NCBI GenBank assembly: GCA_036365145.1
Contig: JAEOAD010000034.1
Coordinates: 19,497,501-19,561,500, forward strand
Length of the DNA stretch: 64,000 nucleotides
Direction of reading: 5' to 3'
From: Orientallactaga sibirica
Lineage: Eukaryota > Chordata > Mammalia > Rodentia > Dipodidae
The notes under the pieces were generated by a model that was not told the DNA's origin, ran no database searches, and saw only the letters and a program-made list of their open reading frames with translations. The position numbers were made by a program, and so were the translations under genes. Below are positions 14,001 through 25,650 of the stretch, piece by piece. The first letter of the stretch is position 1. Every line of letters begins with the position of its first letter.

Positions 14001-17000
14001 GACCTGCACTACTGGGTTGAGTTTTCAACTCTAAGTGGTGATTTCTCTAAAAATGCAACTTTCATTTCTACTTTTGCCTCCTGCCTCTTCTAGTGGCTAA
14101 GGATGGATATGAATGAGGACCTAGGGATATTCATGCAAAGAACTTCAGCAGAGGCAAGCAGGAGTGCCAGGCATTCACTCAGTTATATGGTCAGTGGCCT
14201 GAGATAAAATTACAATCCAATCAGCTACTTCTCTCTTCCCCTTTTTTTACAGGGTTTTCATAAGTAGTCCTATAACATTGTTCGGGAGCTTCAGGAGCCC
14301 AGTGTTGTCTAAAGGTAGTCCTCATGTCCTGAAATGCTTCAAGAACAATGTGGGTGGTGCTGGTGACAGAAAGCTGGCAAAGCTGACAAAAGACCTGGTC
14401 TCTCTACCAGAGTGAGAAAAACTGATCAATTTCATATGATGGAAAGTCACACATGCTTTTCTTTAATAACTTCTCAAGAAATGTCTGATAGTTTCCAATG
14501 TTTAAAAAATGTTCTAAGCTAAGAGTCTCTCAATAAGATATAGGAAATGACATGTAGCTTGGGGAGAATAAAAGATGGAAGATACTGGAAACCCAGCTTC
14601 TTAACTTCTGCAGTGAAGTCAGGTCTGCACGGTCAGAATCCTGAAGATGGCAGTTGTTAAGCAAAAGGGAGGAGGCCTTGGTTTGGGGTTCCCGGCAGCT
14701 TACCTGGGAGGAGTCACTGTCTTCACACTTGATCCTACACTCGCTGTTGAACTGGAAGCCATTAGTGCACTGATAGAGCCCATGAAATTTGGGTGGAGGT
14801 GGTTCGCAGGTCACAGGCACACATGCTCCCTCCTGCCAGCTGCCATCTTGGGTACACTGAATCTTAAAGGCCCGTCTTCAAGAACAAGGGAAGAAGTGTC
14901 ACCTCAAGGACTGTATAACCAGACAGACCCAAGTCCACCCAAAGTGCACCATGTTCTTTCCTACTGGATGGGTGTCACATGTATAGGGATTAAGGGAAAT
15001 TTATTCTCAGGAAGTCAGAGGCAGGCAGGGATGTCGTTACATGTCATTTGGGAAAAAGCTCAATCCCCACTCATGCCTGTTCTGAGTTTACTAGTGGGTG
15101 CTGGCACAATGATACAAACACCTAGCATTCCTTGAATGGCTATTTTGTGCAGTTTCCAGCCACATTGGGGCGTCAAGCTAGATCTGAGTGGCCCAAACGT
15201 AATGTTCTGTGTCCTTCCATGGAACAGAATGGGTTAAATCTCTCCATACCTCTTCCAGGCATGTTTCTTTCCACACGGGAAGCCATATCTGAATCTGTTT
15301 CTCCCCAGAATCTATAAGTGTGTTCCCTCCCTTGCTTACTTCTTCGACTTCCGTGAGGAGCCAGGCACGTGGTATCCAGGCTTGCACTTGTACTTGCAGA
15401 ACGAGCCCACCTTGTGTTTGTTCTCTCGGCACCGGCCAGTCTGCAGGTCTGCATTGGGTACTGGGGGTGGAGTGAGGCACATAAGCTCACACAGGGCCTC
15501 AGGGAACGACCACAACCCATCCTCCATACACGTCAGGAGGCTGTTGTTGCCTGGAGGAAACAGACCTACCAGTTAGCAGAGGGACAAGTGTCTGACAGTT
15601 GAGCTAGCACAGAGGAGTTTAGTTGACTTAAGGACCCAGAGAAGCCTTGGTTGGATCCCCGGTGTGTAAGAGACCTGCCACAAAGAAGAGGAGACCGAAA
15701 CTGGGAGATAGGTTTACCCTAGGTCTGCAGTGGATTAAAATCCTGGCCCCAAACTCCTCATTATCAGCTCGTGTTGCTCTGAACCGAGCCCTTCCTGGTG
15801 CTTCCATCACACCCTTGCCCAGAGCCTGGTGGGACTAGCCTTCTGAGAGTTGGCAGCTTCATATGCTAGCTCTGCTTACAGTGTACCATGTGACTTAATG
15901 CCATCATTCCCCTCTGAGCATAGGCTTTTGTATGTGTCCTGGCCTCCCTATGCCTGGAAATGACAACACCATGTTATCAGGAGGTTTGATTTTTCTGCTC
16001 AGTCCCCAGTGTTCAGCAAAGCTCTGCCAATGCAGCTGAGGGAGAACAGCACTTCCTGTTGCCAGTGCCAGTTCTGACAGATTGCTGGTTGCCATCAGGA
16101 GACTTGCCTGGTGGGGGACCGGGCGAATCAAAGTAAAACCCGGGAGCAAGGCTTTTCACTGCCAGCTCATATATTATGGAGGCATAGCCTGCCCCACACT
16201 CCCCAAGACAATTAGAGGAGGGCCAGGTATGCATATTTCTCTACCACCTCTCCTCTGACTGGTTATTACTGAATGGTGTTGACAACCAGGACTGGAAGCA
16301 TGTGGGAGGCCCGGAAGTGAAGGTGGGAGGGGGTGAGTGACAGGAAGGAAACTGACATTTGTTGAGCAGTGACTATGTACAGAGTGCTTCTGAGACACAG
16401 TCTCATTAGTCTCCCAGTGTACTGGGTGCTTAGCATTTTGATTCTCCTTTGGAAATGGAGATTGGAAGGAGATAGGACTTGATTAAGTTCCTATAGGTTG
16501 TCTATAGCAAAAGACAAAAGTCAGGTTCAAAACCAATTTTGTGTAATTACAGACATGGAAGTTATATATGCTTAGCAGTGTCTTTATTACTTCAGGACAA
16601 TCCAATCTCAAATTTACTATCCATAGAAAGGAAGCAAGCTAAATGGTTTTTGTACCACAAGAAAAGTGTAAAGGCTATGGAAGTGATTCACTTGGCTTCC
16701 ACAGAAGCGAAGAGACTTTCAGAGCACCAGAGACATTTATTGTGCATTGCTTTTGAGATTAGGATAGTCAGATCTTTGGGATGCTCAGACATGGTATCAG
16801 TCTGGTGGGAAGGGGAGCTATAAAAGAAGCAGGGAATACACCCTCATATAATTGCTTGAAAGCAATAAAATATCTATAGCCACACTGTCAGGACTCTTAT
16901 CAAACTCTTGGGACTGTATCATCTATGAAAACTGTAAATTGTGAAGTGAAAGTATAGTTCTTTGTGGGAAGATAGTATAAAAATGAAAATTTCAAATAGA

Positions 17001-20000
17001 ATTAAAATACAAACTAAATGTGTACATTCTGGGAGAGAGTAAATAGCAGTTATCAATGCCAAAGGAAGAAGCAGTCTAGGCAGGAACTGGTGATCAGGAC
17101 CATGGATATGTCCCCCACCCTCCCAGATAACAACTGCCTAGATGCATACAATGGATGGTGGCCAACCAGTGCTTCCAGGAGTCAGCTGGTGCCAATACTG
17201 CATCCACCCAGTGGCTTGACCTCTATGCTCTGAAGGATTCTTATTCTGCTTACTGGCATCTAGAAGAAGCAGTGAGCCATGAGAGAGAGACTTTTACTGA
17301 TTTGCAAAGTTCATTGTCTCCTAATCACATGAAAACATCTCTGAGTTGAGAGGTCCTAATAGAATGCAAAGTGTGTTAACAGTAGAGATTAGGCTATCAT
17401 AAGTTGCTAAAGAATTTGTCCCAGATACATGTCCTGCTTTTCTTTGGGAACAGTTTAGCATGATTACTGGGTCTTTTGTTTCTTTCCTCATATTTATCAG
17501 GCCAGCCACTCAATGCATTTTGCTGAGTTCTACTATACCACAGCCACTGCCCTCAAAGCTGCAAGTTCATATGGATTCCCTCATCTTTTGTTAGTCAAAT
17601 ATCTGAAAATAGTGAAATTGATGTGCTCAATCATCACAAACACACATAATGGTTCATCTACTTTGAAGGGAGTTCAGAGACATAGTCCCAAATTCCCCCT
17701 ACACCGAGCAGAATCCCACTTACACACATTCTGGGACATGATGGACCCAAAGATGGGACTCTACGATCAAGGGATATATTATTGCAGGTATTTAATAAGA
17801 GTGAACATTAGGCTCTCTTTATCCCCCTCATACCACTACTGCCCAGTCTAGGGGTATATCATGTGCTTCTGGGCCATACTTGCTCATCTTTCCAGTCCTT
17901 TTTCTTAAGTGCAGTTGGCATTTGAAAAGGACAGGCCTGAGCTATAGCATGGTTCCCAGTACTAATAAAGCACCCTTGGGTGGATCTTTAAACACTAAAC
18001 GTGTAAAATCCTTTTCCCCCTTTGTAGAATGTGAATATTAACAATACCTCATAGGACTTACTGGGTCTTAACCATCCACATAGTGAACTAGATGCATTTG
18101 TTCAGAACACAGATTTTCTTTTCCTTCCTCCCCTCATTTCTGTCTTTTTTTCTTTTAGCTTTTTTTCTTTTTTTTTTTTTTTGAAAGATTTGTAAAGTCT
18201 TGAGGTAGATTTCCCTGTCATTGTTTATCTACATGTCTTTTTTTTTTTTTCTCTTAACTGCACAGCAAGATCAGTTTTCATGACTAAAATTGGTTAAAAA
18301 CAAAGACAAAGATACAACATGATCTAATTCTTGGTTTCTCAGACTCAGAGGAAGGCCTGGAAATAGCCACTAGGCTTCCAGAGATTAAGACCAAAGACCC
18401 AGGGTACCTTTCAGCTGGGCAGGATGGTGGCACTGAAAGGAGCATCTGCTTCCAAAGGTGGTGCCTTCTGGGCAGGAGAAGGAGGCAGCATAGACATGAT
18501 GGTGATCTGGCATGCCACAGTCCACTGGCTCACATGCCACCTGTTTGTTCCATTTGCCCTCTGTGCAGGTCACTGTGACACTTGGCCCCATCTGAAAGAC
18601 AGCAATACATATAGTGAGGGGGATCAGACTAGGCTCTGGGTACAGGTAAGCATACTTCTTCCCCAGGAGACAGATCAGACCCAGGAGGCAGATACTGTAA
18701 TATTTAACATTAATTCACTTTTAATAAGCTCAATAGCTTTATGAAATCAGATATTTCAATTCCCATCCCAAGTTGCAGAAATGAAAGCTTAGTAATGTTA
18801 TATGATCAGTTCCAGGTGACCCTCCTGGAGAAAGGATGAGTGGGAAGTCAAACAGTGCATTCCTAACTGCCCTCTATAAAGTCTCCGGGATCACCATTTC
18901 CATCTCGCTGATGACAGATGTGAGATTCAGAGGCCTCACAGAGTACAATTATTTTTACAAAACAGATGTTGAAACCTGTTAAATAGTAGAACACCAGCAT
19001 TGATCTTAGCACCTTGAAAGGAGGTTTTCAGCTAACTGCTCAATGGAGTACATGATATCAAGTAGGTACTGCTTCTGTATATAAGAAACCTGAAAGCCTA
19101 TCCATGAGCAAGCCTTCTCTCTCTCTCTCTCACTCTCTCTCTCTCTTTGTCTCTCTCTCTCTCTAGGTCTACCATTGGCAAAGTGAAAGAAATGAATGCA
19201 AGGACTGCTCTCAGATTTTATGTCTCAACAGTCAAGAGAAGAGAAATGAAAAAAGAACAAACTTTGGGATGCTGAAAAGACTGACAGAAATTTGAATCAT
19301 GCTAGAAGATGGTAGGGTCATGTAGGTAGAAGGGTGAGGCCATGCTATAGTGCCAAAAGAAAGCCTGTCACTGGCAGGCCAGAGGCTCCCATTCAATGAG
19401 GAAGCTGCCAAATCCCAGGGGCTCAGGGATGCCAAATGTTGATCTGGGATTTGAAAAAGCAAAGGACATTTTCCTCTCTTAAGCACACATCAAAGGGAGC
19501 AGAGGTCTGTTGCTGCCAAAGCAGCCTAATTGTTTCCATAGGAGTTCAGACCTGCCATGTCTGAGATGCGGAAGTCGGTGTCTAGGACAAGCAAGCCCAG
19601 AAGCTCTGCACACATAGGCGTTCCCTGCAATAAAAAAAATGAGTCCTGTGTGCCTGCAGCATGAGGGCACAGTCAACTGGCAGTGCTGTGCAAAAGCTGC
19701 ATGTAGAAACAGCTTTGGAATTCTCAAATTCTAGGACTTCCAACTTGTTCCATTCCCACTGGAGACTCCAAAGCAATGTCTGGCTAAAGCAACATCACTC
19801 AGATCTGCTCATTGTTAGTAATTTCATGCAGGCCCTATCCTTTCCTCCACAAACTGTACTGATAACTTCCCCAAAGGCCTGCTGATGGTTTTTCTGCCAG
19901 ACTCCAAGCCACACCCATGTTGGCAGCTGAAGCGCCTTTGCCAAGGATTATTTGATGATGTCATGTCCTCCCATAGCTTCTTGTTGCCCTAACAATAACC

Positions 20001-21040
20001 CCAAACTTCCCAAGTGAACAAGGAGGGCCTGGCACAAGTGGACCCAACGTGAACCTCTTAACCTCATACTGGGGGACTTAGAAAAATTCTTAAGAATCTC
20101 TATATTTATATGCTGGTCTCACCAACAGGCTTCCCTTTCCCCAACTATGCCTGCCTATGCCAAGCACGCTTTTCTCCATTGTCCCCAGCACACAACCTTT
20201 CTACCTATGGACCTACTTTTGTTCTCACATCACTTCTTTCATATTACTTTCCGTTATTTCCTCTGTATTTCGACAAAACTCTACATGGTCTTCAAGGTAC
20301 TTATCAAGAATTTTCTGTCTATTGACCTCGATATCCATGACCTTGCAGTGCCTAGCAATACCTTCGCAAGACCCTCAAAAATAGAAGAAAAAGATGATGT
20401 CATCAAATTAAAAGAGAGACTAATGGAGAGAGGGAGGGGATATGATGGAGACTGGAGTTCTAAAGTGGAATGGGGGAAGGGGAGGGAAATATCAGGTGGG
20501 GGTTTTTTTTTGTATGTAAGTATAAAAGTCAATAAAAAACAATAATTTTAAAAAAAGAATTTTCTGTCTAGTCTATCCCAATAACCCACTTGAGAAGAGT
20601 GGAACAGTGATTAAGCAGTCTTAGTGACTTTTTTTTTTTTTTTCAGGTGCTGAGGACCGAACCCAGGGCCTTGTGCTTGCTAGGCAAGCGCTCATCCACT
20701 GAGCTAAATCCCCAACTCCTGATTTTGTCTTTTATTTTTTTTTAATGACTTCTTTTTCTGGGAGCTGATGTAGTCTCTGATTTATGGTGGATAGATATTT
20801 TGTGATGAATGAATGAATGAGAACCTCACTGATAGAAAGCACTTTTCTCAAAACAGTCCACTTTATTGTGGCAGAGTTCTGACCATAAGCATTTCATTCC
20901 AGTGTACTCATCCCAAGGCTATAGATCTGTAACCAAGAGAACCACATTGAAGTGTATGGAGTACAACACTCCTTGCAAAGAAACTCTGTTCTTGAGATGA
21001 CCAATTGGTTTGTTGGCTATAGCAATGCATAGCAATGCAT

Positions 21041-21083
<43 letters not shown>

Positions 21084-24000
21084 TAGAAAGAGAGAGAATC
21101 CTCTGTGTGTCTAATGTGGAAACGGTATTTTCAGTGTGAGGGTATATGGCAGAGAACCCATGCCACACCAACCAACCTATTCCCAGCAGGAGAAGAATTC
21201 TTTTCTTAGCACCTCCACATACCTGTCTCTTGATCAGCTCATCATCCCGCTGTATCTGCAGCACATAACCTGTCTGGCAGGTCACAGTGCACTGGGCACC
21301 ATGGTAGTGGTCACTGCTGGAGCAGTTGAGAGATGCATTCCTCATAGCCAGCTCTGGACAGTTCGTTGCTTCACAGGCAAAGTGCACACAGCTGGGGAGG
21401 AAGAAATGAGAGTGTAAAGGTTGGGCCTTTCCTCGTAGGACAGCTTCACTCCAGCTGTAAGGTAAAGCCTGTACCTGCTTACGAAAAGGTCAGAAGGCTG
21501 ATACTGAGTAGAGGGAGTACCAGATGGGTCAAAAAAGATTCTGGAGGTGTGGTTAAGTCTTATCATTAAGAGTACAATTTATGGAGACAGATGATCCAGG
21601 ATTCAAATTCTGCTGCTTAAAAACTCTGTGTGTTATTAAGTTCCCAATCTTGTACAGTCTCCATTTTTCCATTTGTGGAATGTGGAGGAATTAGAATTAT
21701 AGCAAGTATTTGTTGAGTTTCTTATCTGTAAGGTACTACACTGAGTGAACATCTCTTTGTATGCTCTAACAGTATCCACTTACAAGAATCATGGGGAGAA
21801 TTGAATCAATTAATTCAGGAAATGCATGTAGCCAAATCCCTAACACATTCTAAGCCTCTGTTGATGGCAGCTAATGTTGTGAATGCATCTTCCTGTACTA
21901 CCTGAAAGCTGTGTGACAGGCATACATCTATTGGAGAGTCATGTACCTTCAGGTTCAGTCAACCTCACAGAGCTGTGAGACTCAGTGGAAGTGACAGAGG
22001 TAAATCTTTCATAACAGTAAAGTGACTCATGAGTCATTAGAAAAATTGAACAGTGAAGATAGATTTTGTCTTGCTGAAGATGCCATCCCCACCTCCCTGT
22101 CAATCTGGATTCTGCCCAGTCTTCAAGCCAGAGGCACAGATAAATTTCTATAGAAAGCTTTCCCTTGCATGAACTCCCTCACAGGCATTCTGCCTTCCTT
22201 TCTTTAACACTGTTGTCTCACCCTTGGTGCATCTGAAGTCTAGTTTTGGGTGTCTACAAGGTACTGGAATGCACCTTTATAGATACAAATGGAAATATCC
22301 TAACACCCTGTGCTTTGATGACCTCTCCCATTATGTTACAGGTATGCAGACACACAGAAACATTAGTAGCTACTCACAGAGGTTATACATACATGAGCTC
22401 ACTCCATCCTCACAATCACTCTATGAGCTAAGTGTTATTCATTTTACAGTTGGAAAAAGTGAGAACAGTCAAGATTAAGTTACCTCCAGGTGTGTGACCC
22501 CAAAGTCCTCATGGTTAACCTTGCCCCATGGGCCTGGACAGGAATATTGGTAAGGGGATGGATAATGCCCATTTCATCCTGGTGGATTTACAATTGGGAA
22601 CAAATCTTGCTTAAGTAGAAAGAAACATGTGGAGGGAACACCTTGCAATGGCTTCTAAGAATTTCATAGCTATTGAGATATTGATTCCAGTACCAAAATG
22701 CTTCTTGGAGATAGCTCTCTCTATGTCCACTCCACCACCTGCCTACCAGGTACCCAGGTGATGGGATTTGCAGTCAGAACCACAAAGCTTTGATTTCCCT
22801 GTTTCTAACCAAGAAGAAAGAGAAACACTTGAGTCAAAGTACCTTCAGAAGGCTATTTCAATTGTTCTTGGTGCCAGTATCAGGATATCCCACTTAGGGG
22901 GCAAAGTTGGCCATGGTTACTGATCTCCTAAGCCTAACTACTGTTCAAAAGAAAAAGAAAGTGGGAGAGGCTGAAGAAGCAAGAGCAGATTATAAGCAAA
23001 TTCAGTTTTTAAAATACTTGGAGAAAAACAGGCATTTCATTTGGGTCTCAAACCCTTCCTAATGAGGTCTTGTATTCTCCAATCCCCCCTCTGAGATGCT
23101 GGGCAGATGACATTCAGTCTGATTTATGGAGCTATTCTCTGCTCTTCTTACTCCTAACAACTCCAGTGCCAGACCAATGTAGAGACCTGAGACAGGCAGA
23201 TTACAGAGTCAACACATGGGCCCTGACACCAAGATGTTCATATTGTGTAAGCATTGTAGGGTGGGGGTGGGGGGAGCCACAAGCTTATAATTTTTATAGA
23301 TTTACTCTGTAAGCTACCTACCAGTTCCCAAGTTGTTCCTCTGCCTGGTGCCTTACAGTTTACAGCCGCTTCTTACTATTAATCCCAGACCTAGGAGGTT
23401 CCTAACTTAGGAGGACCCACGGCAAAGAAAACTTTCTGCTCTGTGCTGCACTCTGAGACCATTCAGGTAAAAACAGCACTCTATGCCCACTGAGATACCT
23501 CTTCATAGGAAAATAAAAACTTTAAAAATCCATTTCCTACAATAAAAAGACCGCAGTGCTAATGATCTCTGAGCTCTAGTACCATCTCTGCCACTTATCA
23601 GTTGTTCAACTTCAAATTTTATGCGATTTATCTGTAACTTGGAAGCAATAACAGGTTTTCAACAACAGGAATTGCTGTTCACTCATTCATCTATTTAGCA
23701 GACTTTAACTTGGGGTCTTACTGACTACCAGATACTTCTGGGAGTACAAATAAGGTGACTGCCACCCTACGTATTTAAGGAAGAATTACATGTACTAAGT
23801 GCAAGTAATCAATGAGACCATATCAGACAGTGAGGCACAGAATGGGAGCATTAAAAAAAAAAATGTCGATTTACAGAGGGTGATTTGGGTGAAGAATAGT
23901 ACTTCTTATGGAAGAACGCATGAGGAAGGGACATCTGAAATCTGAAGACCTGGATAAAATATCATGATCCTGTGGGCGTGTGGGCAGGTGGGGGTGTGTG

Positions 24001-24192
24001 TGTGTTTCATGTAATTGCCTACAGATTCAAATACTGCATGTACCAGTGCCATCCTTTTAGAAACTGAAATGGACACCTGGAAAATACTTCAACAAAGAAA
24101 AATTCAGGGATGGAAGATCTGACAATGACTCCTCTCCTACTTCTACCCCTAGAATCCTAGCTCCTGTGACATGCTGTTTAGCTACAGTTATG

Positions 24193-24234
<42 letters not shown>

Positions 24235-25613
24235 CAATACCACAAAAGACCATGTGGTCCACTAAGATGGTGTTGCAATATGGAGACTAGATTTTGAAGA
24301 GTGAGGCTTGCAAATTCAGTGGCCCATAAGGTCCAGGCAGACAAATGCTAGTCCAAGTGAGCCGTGGTGGTGCCTCCTGAGTAGGCCTGCTTTGGGGTGT
24401 ATAATCAGAAATCACTTCTCCAGTTGTAGGTTACCTAGTGGGCAGGAGACCTATGGCTTTCAAATTTTTCTAGATCATTTAAATAGCTCCAGCAGGCATT
24501 CTGGTACTTATTATGACCTCTTCTTATATTTAAACATTGGCAATGATTTTAAAACGATAATTAACAAAGGTCAAAGAAATATAAATAGTTTGCGTCCTAA
24601 TTTCACTCATGGGGTGGCTGTCTTGAAACTGCTGGTATAGAAAAACTAGAACTAGATTCCTGACAACCAGATTCAAAGATTAGTCCTACCCCTAACTTGC
24701 TGGACCTTTGGTTTCTCACTACGTGAGGATGCAGGACTGGGGAAGCTCTCAGTCTACACTTTCAGGTGTCATAGCTTGGTGATGACAAAAAACAGAGGTG
24801 AATAATTTAAAAGCCATTATAACTAGAAAGGTTTTGATAATCTCAAGTTTTGACAAGGCTCTGGATCCAGGGGAATTCTGCCAACAGGGCAAGGATAGAG
24901 CAGTGCTTAAGCCATAGTCAGTCTTCCCAGGCTATGACCCAGGGGCTAGGGCACAACAGTTCCACCTACAGGTACATCCCCCAGAGCAGTGGCTTCTGGG
25001 TTCTGTGCTGAGAGGCACTCATTCATTTCTGAGCTGAGGACATTGAGCATGGTTGTGAGCAACAATCGGAAGTCTGGGTTTTCTGGCCATAAATGGCTAC
25101 ATTCTTGATTCCAAATCTTGGGAGTGAATTACCATATGTCTTCTCATGGGGTCTTCAACACCTGGGATCCTAGAAGTACAGACTTGAGAAGTGTTTGACT
25201 CCAGTCTATGCCCTGCTCCCATCCTAAGCAAACCACAGCTTAAGTCACCTGTTAGAATGATTTCATCCAAACCATGCAAAAATACTTGTTTCTACAAAAA
25301 CAACCCTTCTAAAGGTAGGTATCCATACTGCTTCTGTGAATGTACTATTATGTAGAAAGGGGAAGAGTCTGAGATAGAAGGGAGAAGGTACTGAAATAGA
25401 AGAAGAGAGAGAAATGGAAAATAAAAAAAAAGTAAGAGAAAGGAAGGAGGAGAATTAATTTGTCTACATGCATGGCCTATTAAATTTTATAATAAACTAT
25501 TCACTTTCTCTTGAGTATCACAGAGTAATGGATAGGTAAATGGATTCACTGTATGTGTGTGTTAGAGACAGATGATATATAGGTATATTAGCTAGATGAT
25601 AGATAGATTAGAT

Positions 25614-25650
<37 letters not shown>

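Larger units (their letters stand above)
6741..14703 (-). other. PAPPA2: PAPPA2 intron between e8 and e9 (8.0 kb)
   Basis: It contains a dispersed-repeat copy (6971-7326), a MIR-like fragment (9655-9835), two B4-like SINEs (11290-11500, 11505-11765), a B1 (11783-11900), MIR-like fragments (12330-12475, 13225-13330) and a candidate conserved block (12860-13150). Stretches 7330-9650, 9840-11285 and 13335-14700 show only unremarkable unique sequence and short purine runs. Confidence 0.7.
18592..21222 (-). other. PAPPA2: PAPPA2 intron between e5 and e6 (2.6 kb)
   Basis: It contains a CT-rich microsatellite (19116-19165), a short block with AP-1/CRE-like and GC-box-like motifs (19870-20000), a 5'-truncated L1 with target-site duplication (20306-20570), an ID SINE (20628-20720) and a (CA)n run (21043-21081). 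The remainder is unrecognised. Confidence 0.7.

Noticed and set aside
14647..15135. 162-codon plus-strand open frame
   Set aside because: It is antisense to exon e8 and the short intron. It has no family resemblance, while the other strand is clearly PAPPA2.
18582..18591. ATG at the start of exon e6 as an alternative translation start
   Set aside because: It directly follows a splice acceptor and aligns with an internal position of pappalysin-2. There is no sign of a promoter or 5'UTR.
20908..21387. 159-codon minus-strand frame as a complete small protein
   Set aside because: The part above 21223 is PAPPA2 exon e5. Below it the frame runs into a CA repeat (poly Cys-Val) after a strong GTATGT donor.
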